Assembly: GCF_020911945.1 (NCBI RefSeq)
Contig: NZ_CP087135.1
Location: 992,001 to 1,056,000 of the forward strand
From: Flavobacterium galactosidilyticum
Lineage (GTDB): Bacteria > Bacteroidota > Bacteroidia > Flavobacteriales > Flavobacteriaceae
Direction: 5' to 3'
DNA: 64,000 nucleotides
A program made the position numbers and the translations under genes. The first letter of the stretch is position 1, and each line of letters begins with the position of its first letter. Of this stretch, positions 25,939-34,587 are shown piece by piece. The notes beneath the pieces are model-generated. The model saw only the letters and a program-made list of their open reading frames with translations, did not search any database and was not told where the DNA came from.

Positions 25939-27486
25939 ATGATAACAATAGCAGATCAATTCGGAATCAAAGAAGCCCTTAAGCAATTAGGGATTGAAGC
26001 CATAAATGAAGGAACATCTACCGGTGAATCTAATTTTGCCAACGGAAAAATCATCGAAAGTTATTCACCAGCAGATGGCGCTTTGATTGGAAAAGTAAAA
26101 ACATCTTCAAAAGAGGATTATGAAAAAGCAATGCAAAAAGCATCAGAAGCATTCTTAGAATGGCGTATGGTTCCAGCTCCAAAAAGAGGGGATATCGTTC
26201 GTCAAATGGGAGATGAATTAAGAAAATTTAAAGAACCTTTAGGGAAACTAGTTTCGTATGAAATGGGAAAAAGCCTTCAAGAAGGATATGGTGAAGTACA
26301 GGAAATGATTGATATCTGTGATTTTGCGGTAGGATTATCCCGTCAGCTTTACGGGTTGACCATGCACTCTGAACGACCTTTGCACAGAATGTATGAGCAA
26401 TACCATCCAATAGGAACTGTCGGAATAATTTCAGCGTTCAACTTTCCGGTGGCAGTTTGGAGTTGGAACGCAATGATTGCTTGGGTTTGTGGTGACGTTG
26501 CGATTTGGAAACCAAGTTCAAAAGTACCATTGTGTGGAGTGGCTTGTCAAAATATAATCAAAACAGTTTTAAAAAGAAATAATGTGCCAGAAGGAGTTAG
26601 CTGTTTAGTTACAGGAAACGAATCAGGTGATTTAATCAATAATGACAAGAGAATTTCTTTAGTTTCTTTTACAGGATCTACAAGAATTGGTCGTCACGTA
26701 TCTAAAACTGTTGCGGAACGTTTTGGAAACACCATTCTTGAACTAGGAGGTAACAATGCAATTATTGTTTCTGAGCATGCTGATATTAGTATGGTATTAG
26801 TTGGAGCTGTTTTTGGAGCTGTAGGAACTGCAGGGCAACGTTGTACATCAACAAGACGTTTAATCATTCACGAAAGTGTGTATGACAAAACCATTAGTGT
26901 TTTGAAAAATGCTTACGGTCAGCTGCAAATAGGAAATCCATTAGACGAAAACAATCACGTTGGGCCACTTATTGATAAAGGTGCGGTTAAAGATTATTTA
27001 GATGCTATTGAAGCAGCTAAAAAAGAAGGTGGAAAAATCATCGTGGAAGGCGGATTAGTTGAAGGTGCAGGTTACGAAAGTGGTTGTTATGTAAAACCAT
27101 GTATCATTGAAGCTGCCAATCATTTTGACATTGTGCAAACAGAAACTTTTGCTCCTATTTTATATGTAATGAAATACAGCACGATTGAAGAAGCAATTGC
27201 GATGCAAAACGGAGTTCCACAAGGGCTTTCTTCTTCTATTTTTACAAATAGCATGAGAGAAATGGAATTATTCCTTTCTCAATCAGGTTCTGATTGCGGA
27301 ATTGCCAATGTGAACATTGGAACTTCTGGAGCAGAAATTGGTGGTGCTTTTGGTGGAGAAAAAGAAACTGGTGGTGGTCGTGAGTCGGGTTCTGATGCTT
27401 GGAAAGCGTATATGAGAAGACAAACGAATACGATTAATTATGGTACTCAATTGCCATTGGCACAAGGAATAAAATTTGATTTGTAG
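25939..27486 (+). CDS. ALDH7-type aldehyde dehydrogenase (likely piperidine-6-carboxylate DH)
   Basis: A 515-residue NAD-dependent aldehyde dehydrogenase. The catalytic cysteine is C302 in GTAGQRCTSTRRL and the general base is E268 in ILELGGNN. The closing block (EIGGAFGGEKETGGGRESG, then SDAWKAYMRRQTNTINY) is diagnostic of the ALDH7A1/antiquitin group, whose known substrate is alpha-aminoadipic semialdehyde, in equilibrium with piperidine-6-carboxylate, in lysine breakdown. I start at the ATG at 25939; the longer frame would begin at a TTG inside the -7 promoter element at 25900. It is followed by a strong bidirectional terminator. Confidence 0.92.
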   Translation: MITIADQFGIKEALKQLGIEAINEGTSTGESNFANGKIIESYSPADGALIGKVKTSSKEDYEKAMQKASEAFLEWRMVPAPKRGDIVRQMGDELRKFKEPLGKLVSYEMGKSLQEGYGEVQEMIDICDFAVGLSRQLYGLTMHSERPLHRMYEQYHPIGTVGIISAFNFPVAVWSWNAMIAWVCGDVAIWKPSSKVPLCGVACQNIIKTVLKRNNVPEGVSCLVTGNESGDLINNDKRISLVSFTGSTRIGRHVSKTVAERFGNTILELGGNNAIIVSEHADISMVLVGAVFGAVGTAGQRCTSTRRLIIHESVYDKTISVLKNAYGQLQIGNPLDENNHVGPLIDKGAVKDYLDAIEAAKKEGGKIIVEGGLVEGAGYESGCYVKPCIIEAANHFDIVQTETFAPILYVMKYSTIEEAIAMQNGVPQGLSSSIFTNSMREMELFLSQSGSDCGIANVNIGTSGAEIGGAFGGEKETGGGRESGSDAWKAYMRRQTNTINYGTQLPLAQGIKFDL

Positions 27487-27505
27487 AACCAAAATAGAAT
27501 AAACC

Positions 27506-27543
27506 AAAAAAGGCAATTTGAAAATTTCAAATTGCCTTTTTTT
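27506..27543. terminator. Bidirectional terminator
   Basis: A near-perfect inverted repeat (AAAAAAGGCAATTTGAAA and its complement) spans the gap between the converging ALDH and DUF6646-like genes and ends in T-runs on both strands. Confidence 0.85.
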
Positions 27544-27565
27544 ATAAAGTATTTTGTAAAATCAG

Positions 27566-28063
27566 TTACAAATTGAAAGATGCGCCAATGTTAAATACAA
27601 ATTGGTTGTTTAATCTATCAAAACCAACTGGATCTGTTTTGTAGCTAGCTATAGGAATTCCCGCTTCAGAGAATATTCCAAAACCTTCTGTGAAGAAATA
27701 ACGGAATCCTAAATGGGCACCAAAATTTCTTAAACCTAAATCTAATCCTGGGTAAATATCCATTTTTGGATCTAATTTGAAAACATTTCCTAAATTGGCG
27801 TTAAAGCGACCTTTAATATCTATTCTATCTCCAAAATCAGGTTTTACACCTAAATCGTCTTTAGAAACTGATAGTAAATAAGAAGTTACAAATCCAAAAG
27901 ACATGTTTTCTCCAAGACCAAAATCAGACGAAACTCTAATTCCCGATCCTCCGTTTTGAATGTTTGCTCCAATATCAAATTTTACGTCACCATCTCCTTT
28001 GAAAGCTTGAGCGTTTATAAATCCGATAGTTAATAGTAATGCTAATGTAATAGTCTTTTTCAT
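27566..28063 (-). CDS. Outer-membrane beta-barrel protein, DUF6646-like
   Basis: A 165-residue protein with a signal peptide (MKKTITLALLLTIGFINAQ) and eight short amphipathic beta-strands (VKFDIGANIQ, GIRVSSDFGL, MSFGFVTSYL, IDIKGRFNANL, IYPGLDLGLRN, GAHLGFRYFF, GFGIFSEAGIPIA, FVFNIGASF). It ends with Asn-Leu after an aromatic residue, as in small OmpA/OmpX-like eight-stranded barrels. I recall this pattern as the Flavobacteriia DUF6646 family. Function unknown. Confidence 0.8.
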   Translation of the reverse strand: MKKTITLALLLTIGFINAQAFKGDGDVKFDIGANIQNGGSGIRVSSDFGLGENMSFGFVTSYLLSVSKDDLGVKPDFGDRIDIKGRFNANLGNVFKLDPKMDIYPGLDLGLRNFGAHLGFRYFFTEGFGIFSEAGIPIASYKTDPVGFDRLNNQFVFNIGASFNL

Positions 28064-28086
28064 GCTCTTTATTTTTAAAATTGTGG

Positions 28087-28094
28087 CAAAAATA
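28087..28094 (-). promoter_or_regulatory. Promoter -7 element for the DUF6646-like gene
   Basis: On the minus strand TATTTTTG matches TAnnTTTG and continues GCC. It lies 23 bases before the ATG at 28063. No well-spaced TTG upstream, and the element sits just beyond the stop of the metallophosphoesterase gene at 28106. Confidence 0.4.
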
Positions 28095-28105
28095 GTGCAT
28101 TAAAT

Positions 28106-28831
28106 TTAATTACGCCCTTTCTCGTCAAAATATAACTGATTCAAAGGTTCACTTTGCCAGAATTCCTTAGTGTCAACGTCCATTATAGTCAAAGGTCCTT
28201 TGAACGCTGCGCCAGTATCAACATTCCAAATATTTGCCTTTTGAACAGGAGTTGTTTGTCCTATTCTTGTAACAGGCGTGTGACCAATATAAACTTCATT
28301 GTAAAGTGTAAAACGCTTTGGATAAAAAGGATGGTCAGTTTTCATATTTACATCTAGTGACAGAGCCGTTTCCCATAAGGTTCTATCCCAATAAAAAAGT
28401 CCCGGAAAATATTCAAAATCTACTCCATTCATATTGGTAAAACCAGCATGAACAAAAAGACGATGCTCGTCATCAAGATGATAATTTTGAAGAGATTTAA
28501 GGAATTCGATATGCTTTTTCTTAGTTTCTAAACTTACAGATTGGTAAGCCGTAACGGTTGCTTCACCACCGTGCTGGTACCATAATGCATTATCTTTATT
28601 TTCATCCATCCATTCGAGCAATAAATCATCGTGATTGCCGCGAATACAGATACAGTTTTGTTCTTTTTGTAAATTGATAAGAAAATCAATAACTTGAGGA
28701 GATTGGCTCCAACCATCGACATAATCTCCCAGAAAGATAAGGGTGTCATTTTTAGTGACTTTGGCTCTTTCCATAATTTGGTGCAGCGCTCGCAAACCAC
28801 CATGGATATCGCCTATAACAAGTGTTCTCAT
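28106..28831 (-). CDS. Calcineurin-like metallophosphoesterase (PrpA/ApaH type)
   Basis: A 241-residue metallophosphoesterase. The three metal motifs are present at the N-terminus: GDIHG (D8, H10), GDYVDG and RGNHDD, with further histidines in FVHAGFTN and IGHTPVTR. This arrangement is that of the serine/threonine protein phosphatase and ApaH/PrpA family. The second-motif tyrosine-valine (GDYVDGWSQS) is typical of PrpA-like bacterial phosphatases. Cytoplasmic; substrate unknown, either phosphoproteins or dinucleotide polyphosphates. It stands alone. Confidence 0.9.
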   Translation of the reverse strand: MRTLVIGDIHGGLRALHQIMERAKVTKNDTLIFLGDYVDGWSQSPQVIDFLINLQKEQNCICIRGNHDDLLLEWMDENKDNALWYQHGGEATVTAYQSVSLETKKKHIEFLKSLQNYHLDDEHRLFVHAGFTNMNGVDFEYFPGLFYWDRTLWETALSLDVNMKTDHPFYPKRFTLYNEVYIGHTPVTRIGQTTPVQKANIWNVDTGAAFKGPLTIMDVDTKEFWQSEPLNQLYFDEKGRN

Positions 28832-29229
28832 TTATTATTTGTTCTTGATAGTATCAAATAGCGAAAAAAAAGTATGCTATTTTTCAATTTATAAAATTAA
28901 GTAAAAGTGCTGTGAAGTTCACTTATTTTATCTTGTTTTTTTTAATTTTTTGAAACATTTACTTTTTAAATCAGACAGTTTTATTATGATTCAATGTGAT
29001 TTCACCTCATAAATTGCTTAAACCGCAAAATGTCACTAATTTAGGTGATTGTTTTTATGTCTTTTTTAAACTAGATTTACAGCAATTACAATTAAATCTT
29101 TCGCAATAATGTGCTCACTTCCTTACTTGACTTTACTAATAGCTAAAATGATTTATACATTTTTAAAGGAAATTTTGAATTTATTTTAAGCAGTAAGTAA
29201 TCCTATATTATAACTTTATACAGTAAATT
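28832..29229. other. Gene-free stretch with nothing recognised
   Basis: About 400 bases of AT-rich sequence without a convincing reading frame, tRNA or stable hairpin. It contains long T-runs (around 28936-28965) and a fragment of the CCGCAAA word family at about 29022. A 17-base AT palindrome (ACAGTAAA and complement at 29220-29236) overlaps the stop of the next minus-strand gene. Confidence 0.5.
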
Positions 29230-30369
29230 TTACTGTGCATCATATTTCATTTTTCTTAAAATTCGTAAAGCTTCCTTAAACGATAAATAAACAGAAACAA
29301 ATGGTTTTAAAAGTGTTTTTGCGCTAATCAGTTTTTGTTTGGCATCTTCAAATCCATTTAGATAACAAATCATAAAAGTGGAAGGTAAATTCTCTAAATC
29401 TTTTTGCTCTCTAGTACTTAATACAATTCCTTTTTCTAATTTTTTCAACAGCGAAATATTCGAATTATAAATGTGAAACAACATTTTTTTATTGAATTTT
29501 GGAGGCTGAAAAAGCATCTCATTATCAATTTTGTAATAACCATTGTCTTGAAAATGTATTGTTTTTTTCTCTAATGGATAATAACTTGTTTTATCGTTTA
29601 ATCCTAGCGGAACATATTCAATAATGGTAAATGTATCATCGTCAAAAGTAATTTCCACGACATCTTGAGCGGAATAAAATAACTTAATTTGTTCATTTAT
29701 CAGTTCAATATCCACGCGAGATAAATAGGTTCTGTCGCGAGATTTCTTAGGAATTCCTGCCCAGCAAATCACAAATAATTCTTTGAAAACTCTATATTTA
29801 GGAGACATGTCCTTATGTCGGAAATTCAGAAAATCAATCACGCCATCAAGAGTGTCTTCAATGCTATTTCTAGAATTATTTTCAATCGCTAGCACCGTTT
29901 CTGCATTCAGGTAGTTTTTTTCGATTTTCCCTAGTACAGGCATGGTGTTGCTTCCTTGTCGAATGTAAATACTGTTAATTGGAATAGTATAAATCCCTTT
30001 TTTAAAATGCGAAGTTTCGCTTTTAGGATTTATAGTTACCAATCCAATAACTTTGTCCTTGGGTAAATTAGGGAAAGGAATGTTTTCGTACTGTATGTTT
30101 GGTGGATTTTCTAAATAAGCATTCACTAAATTCTGAATCCGACTATCATCAAAGAAATCATCTCCTACAATCGTATTGTCTTGATCCTCGACACCTACAA
30201 TTATATAGGAATTGTTAGTTGGATTTGAGTTTGATAGGGCGCAAATGTGTTTTAAAAATTTGGCTTTTCCTTCCTGTGAATGCAAATTCAACTGCCGCTT
30301 TTTATCAAAAAAACTGCTCTCGTCATTATGAGCGAGTAGATTTTTAATAAGAATACGTTTGTTGATCAT
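29230..30369 (-). CDS. AlbA_2/Schlafen-like DNA/RNA-binding domain protein
   Basis: A 379-residue protein. The N-terminal 140 residues fit the AlbA_2 (divergent AAA_4, Schlafen-core) domain: DESSFFDKKRQL, KAKFLKHICALSNSN, YIIVGVEDQDNTIVG and IYIRQGSNTMPV. The rest (about 150-379) has no recognised domain; it is mixed alpha/beta with a basic C-terminus (LRILRKMKYDAQ). Such proteins are often annotated as ATP-binding, but I see no P-loop. AlbA_2 domains occur in transcription regulators and defence-related proteins; nothing next to it suggests a defence island. It stands alone between gene-free regions. Confidence 0.7.
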   Translation of the reverse strand: MINKRILIKNLLAHNDESSFFDKKRQLNLHSQEGKAKFLKHICALSNSNPTNNSYIIVGVEDQDNTIVGDDFFDDSRIQNLVNAYLENPPNIQYENIPFPNLPKDKVIGLVTINPKSETSHFKKGIYTIPINSIYIRQGSNTMPVLGKIEKNYLNAETVLAIENNSRNSIEDTLDGVIDFLNFRHKDMSPKYRVFKELFVICWAGIPKKSRDRTYLSRVDIELINEQIKLFYSAQDVVEITFDDDTFTIIEYVPLGLNDKTSYYPLEKKTIHFQDNGYYKIDNEMLFQPPKFNKKMLFHIYNSNISLLKKLEKGIVLSTREQKDLENLPSTFMICYLNGFEDAKQKLISAKTLLKPFVSVYLSFKEALRILRKMKYDAQ

Positions 30370-30485
30370 TGAATTGATTCTTTTTATTACTAAAGTTTTA
30401 TGTTTTTAGTCTTAGAAATAAAGTATCACGGATTAGCAGATTTTCTTCACTTTATAATTTGCGAATCCGCGGTTTACTTTGATAA

Positions 30486-31241
30486 TTACTGTCCTTTATT
30501 AATAATCGTTGCCGATGCTTGAGCGGTAGGAAGTACCAATAGGTCGGCAATATTTACATGATACGGTCTAGAAACCACAAAATGAATAATATCAGCAATA
30601 TCTTCCGCACGTAACGGCTCAAAACCTTTGTAAACATTAGCTGCTTTTTCAGAATCTCCCTTAAAGCGAACTTCACTAAATTCTGTTTCCACCGCTCCTG
30701 GATGAATGGCGCCCACGCGAATTCCGTATGGATTCAAGTCCATACGCATGGCTTGATTTAGTGCATCAACTGCATGTTTAGAGGCACAATACACATTTCC
30801 GTTTGGATACACTTCTTTTCCTGCAATAGAACCAATGTTGATAATATGTCCTGATTTTAACTCAATCATTCTCGGAATTACAGCTTTCGAAACATATAAA
30901 AGACCTTTTATATTAATATCGATCATCGCGTCCCAATCGTCTAAATTTCCGTTTTGAATGGGATCTAAACCATGCGCATTTCCAGCATTATTAATCAAAA
31001 CATCAATTTTAGAAAAATCTTCTGGTAAAGAATTAATGCTATCAAAAACCGCTTTTTTATCCCGTACATCAAATGATAAAGTATGTACTTCCGTATAGGC
31101 TGAAAGTTCATTTTTCAGCTCTAATAAGCGATCCTCACGGCGGCCGCAAAGGATAATTTTATAATTATTTTTGGCTAAAATTTGCGCTGTTGCTTTCCCA
31201 ATTCCGCTAGTGGCGCCCGTTACTAAAGCTATTTTATTCAT
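30486..31241 (-). CDS. SDR family oxidoreductase (YdfG-like)
   Basis: A 251-residue classical short-chain dehydrogenase. The cofactor motif is TGATSGIGKA at residues 8-17, followed by CGRREDRL, where the Arg pair favours NADP. The catalytic residues are Ser in INIGSIAGK, and Tyr and Lys in YCASK. The overall pattern (NNAGNAHGLDP and GAVETEFSEVRF) resembles YdfG-type 3-hydroxy acid or serine dehydrogenases. It reduces or oxidises small hydroxy acids. No operon partner is obvious. Confidence 0.9.
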   Translation of the reverse strand: MNKIALVTGATSGIGKATAQILAKNNYKIILCGRREDRLLELKNELSAYTEVHTLSFDVRDKKAVFDSINSLPEDFSKIDVLINNAGNAHGLDPIQNGNLDDWDAMIDINIKGLLYVSKAVIPRMIELKSGHIINIGSIAGKEVYPNGNVYCASKHAVDALNQAMRMDLNPYGIRVGAIHPGAVETEFSEVRFKGDSEKAANVYKGFEPLRAEDIADIIHFVVSRPYHVNIADLLVLPTAQASATIINKGQ

Positions 31242-31288
31242 TTTTTTGTTTTTTTACTTCATGCTAAAACTAGCGCTTTTTTTTATTT

Positions 31289-31425
31289 GGGCGTGACCCT
31301 TCAAATTGCTTCGTCGTTCCTCCTCGCAACTTCGGGTCGGGCTTTCCGTTCCCGCTTTTATTTATTTGTTCTCGTCTAAAAACGAGAACAAATAAAGAAA
31401 GAGCTCCACTGCAATCCCTCACGCA
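31289..31425 (-). repeat. Intergenic repeat with 15-bp central hairpin
   Basis: It runs from GGGCGTGACCC to CAATCCCTCACGC and is much richer in G and C than its surroundings. Inside lies a perfect 15-bp stem (TTTATTTGTTCTCGT at 31361-31375, complement at 31382-31396). The flanking words (CTTCGGGTCGGGCTTTCCG, CACTGCAATCCCTCACGC) are ones I recall from many Flavobacterium intergenic regions. It carries no gene. Confidence 0.6.
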
Positions 31426-31493
31426 AACCTCAATTAATTAACATAAATTCGTTGAAAATAAAGGTGTGAAAATTGGTGGTAAATAAAAACAAA

Positions 31494-32366
31494 TTACGCT
31501 ACATCTTCGCCCATGCTTGCTGTCCATATAGCAAACCAGTCTTCTTTGTCTAATTTTAATTCTACTGCTTTTTTCAATGACTGAATTCGAGCCACGTTAA
31601 CTGTTCCCGCAATTGGGATTATTTTTGCAGGATGTTGCAAAATCCACGAAATCAAAATAGAATCAGAACCCAAATGGTATTTTTCCATTAGCGAAACTAA
31701 TAGTTTCTTCAATCTTCGAGTTTGAGAATTATCTTCTCTAAACACTGATCCTAAGGGATTTCCTGAAAGTGGTTGGATATTATTCATTTCCATATAATCA
31801 AAACTACCATCTACCATTGGTTTGTAATTGGTTGCTGAAAATTGAACTTGATTGTAGCTAATTTCCGTTTTTTTACGTATCAATTCTGTTTGCGAAGCAG
31901 TGAAACTGGCAACACCAAAATCGATAATTTTCCCATCTGATTTTAGTTTCATAACGGCTTCAGCAATTTCATCAGCTTCCATCAATGGACTTGGTCTGTG
32001 TAATAAAAGCACATCTAGATAATCGGTTTGTAAATTCTTCAACGAATTCTCAGCAGAGGATATGATATATTCCTTTGAATAATCATAATGTCTAATTGTA
32101 TTTTGTCGGCTTTCTGTTACTAATTGGACCCCACATTTAGAAACTAACTGCATTTTTTCTCTTGCTATTTTGCTTGCAGCAAATGCTTTTCCAAAATCAG
32201 ATTCGGTCGTATAATCACCATAAGTATCTGCATGATCAAAGGTGGTTATTTTGTTTTCTAAACATACATGTATCATATGCTCCATTTCTTTGGTGCTCAG
32301 TTTTTTATCCCAAATCCCCCAATTCATCACGCCAGCAATAATAGGCGATAAGTTTGTTTTGCTCAT
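31494..32366 (-). CDS. Aldo/keto reductase (YdhF-like)
   Basis: A 290-residue NADPH-dependent aldo/keto reductase. The barrel motifs are seen: FDHADTYGDY with the catalytic Asp and Tyr, LVSKCG with the catalytic Lys, LLLHRPSPLME, and the cofactor block near IIPIAGTVNVARI. The ending LKLDKEDWFAIWTASMGEDV and the opening GVMNWGIWDKKLS match the oxidoreductase YdhF subgroup. Physiological substrate unknown. It is transcribed in the same direction as the SDR gene but separated by the 31289-31425 repeat. Confidence 0.92.
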   Translation of the reverse strand: MSKTNLSPIIAGVMNWGIWDKKLSTKEMEHMIHVCLENKITTFDHADTYGDYTTESDFGKAFAASKIAREKMQLVSKCGVQLVTESRQNTIRHYDYSKEYIISSAENSLKNLQTDYLDVLLLHRPSPLMEADEIAEAVMKLKSDGKIIDFGVASFTASQTELIRKKTEISYNQVQFSATNYKPMVDGSFDYMEMNNIQPLSGNPLGSVFREDNSQTRRLKKLLVSLMEKYHLGSDSILISWILQHPAKIIPIAGTVNVARIQSLKKAVELKLDKEDWFAIWTASMGEDVA

Positions 32367-32522
32367 GTTTTTTATTTTTTATTGAATGCGTAAATTCTCT
32401 GATTCAAAGTTTATTTTTCAAAGTTCTTAAAAATATAAAAATTGTATCATAATTCGTCCTTAAAATTAAGGCATATATTGAAGTTTTAACCATTTATTAA
32501 CATCTTACCTCTAAAAAAAAAT

Positions 32523-32530
32523 TCAATTTG
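32523..32530 (+). promoter_or_regulatory. Possible -7 element for the Bat operon
   Basis: TCAATTTG followed by CACC differs from TAnnTTTG by one base and lies 48 bases before the MoxR ATG. The extension TTTGCAC resembles those before pheS and ileS. No -33 TTG was seen. Confidence 0.3.
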
Positions 32531-32577
32531 CACCTTCAAAACAAAGACATTAAATTCAAGGTTTTAAAAATAATAAA

Positions 32578-33582
32578 ATGGAACAAAATACGGCTACTTT
32601 AGACATCAGAGCGATCAATGAAAAAATTGAAAGAGAAAGTGCTTTTATAGACCTTCTTACTATGGAAATGAACAAAGTCATTGTGGGTCAAAAGCACATG
32701 GTGGAGCGTTTGTTAATTGGACTTTTAGGTCAAGGACATATTTTATTAGAGGGAGTTCCTGGTTTAGCAAAGACCTTAGCGATCAATACGCTTTCGCAAG
32801 CGATTCAGGGATCGTTCAGCAGAATCCAGTTTACGCCAGATTTACTTCCAGCAGATGTTGTTGGAACAATGATTTACAACATTAAATCAAATGAATTTTC
32901 GATTAAAAAAGGACCAATTTTTGCCAATTTCGTGCTTGCCGATGAAATTAACCGTGCGCCTGCTAAAGTGCAATCAGCATTATTAGAGGCGATGCAAGAA
33001 AAACAAGTAACTATTGGCGATACTACTTTCAAATTAGATCGACCATTTTTAGTTCTTGCAACTCAAAACCCAGTGGAACAAGAGGGAACGTATCAGTTGC
33101 CTGAAGCGCAAGTCGATCGTTTCATGTTGAAAACGGTTATTGACTATCCAAAAATGGAAGATGAGCGTTTAGTAATTCGCCAAAATCTAAAAGGAAGTTA
33201 CGAAAAAGTAAATCCAGTAGTATCTGTAGAACAGATTTTGCGTGCGCAAGAAGCAGTTCGTGAAGTGTATATGGATGAAAAAATTGAAAAATATATTCTG
33301 GACATTGTATTTGCAACACGTTTTCCAGAGCAATATAAATTAGCTGAACTAAAACCATTGATCAGCTTTGGAGCTTCACCACGTGGAAGTATCAATTTGG
33401 CTACAGCCGCAAAATGTTACGCTTTTATCAAACGCCGTGGCTATGTAATTCCTGAAGATGTTCGTGCTGTAGTTCACGATGTATTGCGCCACAGAATTGG
33501 AATTACTTATGAAGCTGAAGCCGAAAATATTACTTCAGTAGATATCATAAACAAAATCGTAAACGAAGTAGAAGTACCCTAG
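32578..33582 (+). CDS. MoxR family AAA+ ATPase
   Basis: A 334-residue MoxR AAA+ ATPase, first gene of the Bat operon. Walker A is GVPGLAKT near residue 61, Walker B with its extension is LADEINRAPAKVQSALLEAMQE, and sensor 1 is in FLVLATQNPVEQEGTYQLPEAQ; the arginine-containing sensor 2 lies in SPRGSINLATAAK. MoxR ATPases act as chaperones that activate von Willebrand factor A proteins; here these would be the DUF58 protein and BatA/BatB encoded downstream. Length is typical. The neighbouring gene starts 108 bases later. Confidence 0.95.
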   Translation: MEQNTATLDIRAINEKIERESAFIDLLTMEMNKVIVGQKHMVERLLIGLLGQGHILLEGVPGLAKTLAINTLSQAIQGSFSRIQFTPDLLPADVVGTMIYNIKSNEFSIKKGPIFANFVLADEINRAPAKVQSALLEAMQEKQVTIGDTTFKLDRPFLVLATQNPVEQEGTYQLPEAQVDRFMLKTVIDYPKMEDERLVIRQNLKGSYEKVNPVVSVEQILRAQEAVREVYMDEKIEKYILDIVFATRFPEQYKLAELKPLISFGASPRGSINLATAAKCYAFIKRRGYVIPEDVRAVVHDVLRHRIGITYEAEAENITSVDIINKIVNEVEVP

Positions 33583-33690
33583 GAATAGTATTCACTGCTC
33601 AGTTTTTTAGTTCCCAGTTTCTGAGAATCTAAATAGCTGAAAACTAAAATACTGAACACTGATCATTGAACACTGATCACTAAATAAAAA
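33583..33690 (+). repeat. Short-word repeat region in the Bat operon
   Basis: The 108-base gap is made of variants of CAGTTTTTTAGTT and ACACTGATCA in both orientations, including a direct repeat of GAACACTGATCA (33649-33660 and 33667-33678 approximately). A related piece (GTGCTCAGTTGTTAGT) is at about 52168. It can fold into an imperfect hairpin. Confidence 0.45.
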
Positions 33691-34554
33691 ATGGATACAA
33701 AAGAGCTTTTAAAAAAAGTACGTAAAATAGAAATCAAAACCCGAAGATTGAGCGATCATATCTTTTCTGGGGAATATCATACTTCATTCAAAGGGCGTGG
33801 AATGACGTTTAGCGAAGTGCGCCAATACCAGTACGGGGATGATATTCGTGCGATTGATTGGAATGTTACCGCGCGTTATAATGAAGCCCATGTAAAAGTT
33901 TTTGAAGAGGAGCGTGAATTGACCATGATGTTGATGGTAGATATTTCAGGCTCTGAAAGTTTTGGTTCTAAAAACCAATTCAAAAAAGATATCGTTACTG
34001 AAATTGCTGCAACCATGGCGTTTTCGGCAACTCAAAACAATGATAAAATAGGTTTAATTTTGTTTTCAGATGTTATTGAATTGTACATTCCCCCTAAAAA
34101 AGGCAGATCACATGTGTTACGTATCATTCGAGAATTAATCGAATTCCAACCTAAAAGTCACAAAACGGATATAGCACAAGCTTTAAAATTTTTATCGGGA
34201 ACTCAAAAAAAGAAAGCGATTGTATTCGTAATTTCTGATTTCATGTCGGAGGATTATGAGCATACTTTAAAGATTGCTGCTAAAAAACACGATATAACTG
34301 GAATTCGCGTGTACGATATTCGAGAAGAAAAAATGCCTGATTTAGGAATGGTTTCTATGCTTGATGCTGAAACTGGAGAAATTCAATTGGTTAACACAGG
34401 TTCGAAATCAGTTCGAATGAATTACGAAAAATTATATCATGAAAAGCTGAACTATTTTAAGGACACTTTTAGTAAATCAGGTTCGGGTGTTGTAAATACA
34501 AGAGTTGACGAAAGTTATGTGACGAAATTATTAAGCTATTTTAAATCGAGATAG
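33691..34554 (+). CDS. DUF58 domain (vWA-like) protein
   Basis: A 287-residue cytoplasmic DUF58 protein with a von Willebrand A-like fold. The DUF58 signature (GRGMTFSEVRQYQYGDDIR, then IDWNVTARYNEAHVKVFEEERE) is followed by a MIDAS-like DISGS (MLMVDISGSESF) and VFVISDFMSED. In other bacteria DUF58 proteins are encoded next to MoxR ATPases and are thought to be their clients. It lies second in the Bat operon, 33 bases before the next gene. Confidence 0.93.
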   Translation: MDTKELLKKVRKIEIKTRRLSDHIFSGEYHTSFKGRGMTFSEVRQYQYGDDIRAIDWNVTARYNEAHVKVFEEERELTMMLMVDISGSESFGSKNQFKKDIVTEIAATMAFSATQNNDKIGLILFSDVIELYIPPKKGRSHVLRIIRELIEFQPKSHKTDIAQALKFLSGTQKKKAIVFVISDFMSEDYEHTLKIAAKKHDITGIRVYDIREEKMPDLGMVSMLDAETGEIQLVNTGSKSVRMNYEKLYHEKLNYFKDTFSKSGSGVVNTRVDESYVTKLLSYFKSR

Positions 34555-34587
34555 AAATTTTAAATCAGAAGCTTGCAATAATACAAG

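Noticed and set aside
29220..29236. AT palindrome ACAGTAAAT...TTTACTGT as an operator
   Set aside because: It overlaps the stop codon of the 29230 gene, at its 3' end, where an operator is unlikely; a 17-base AT palindrome is not rare in this composition.
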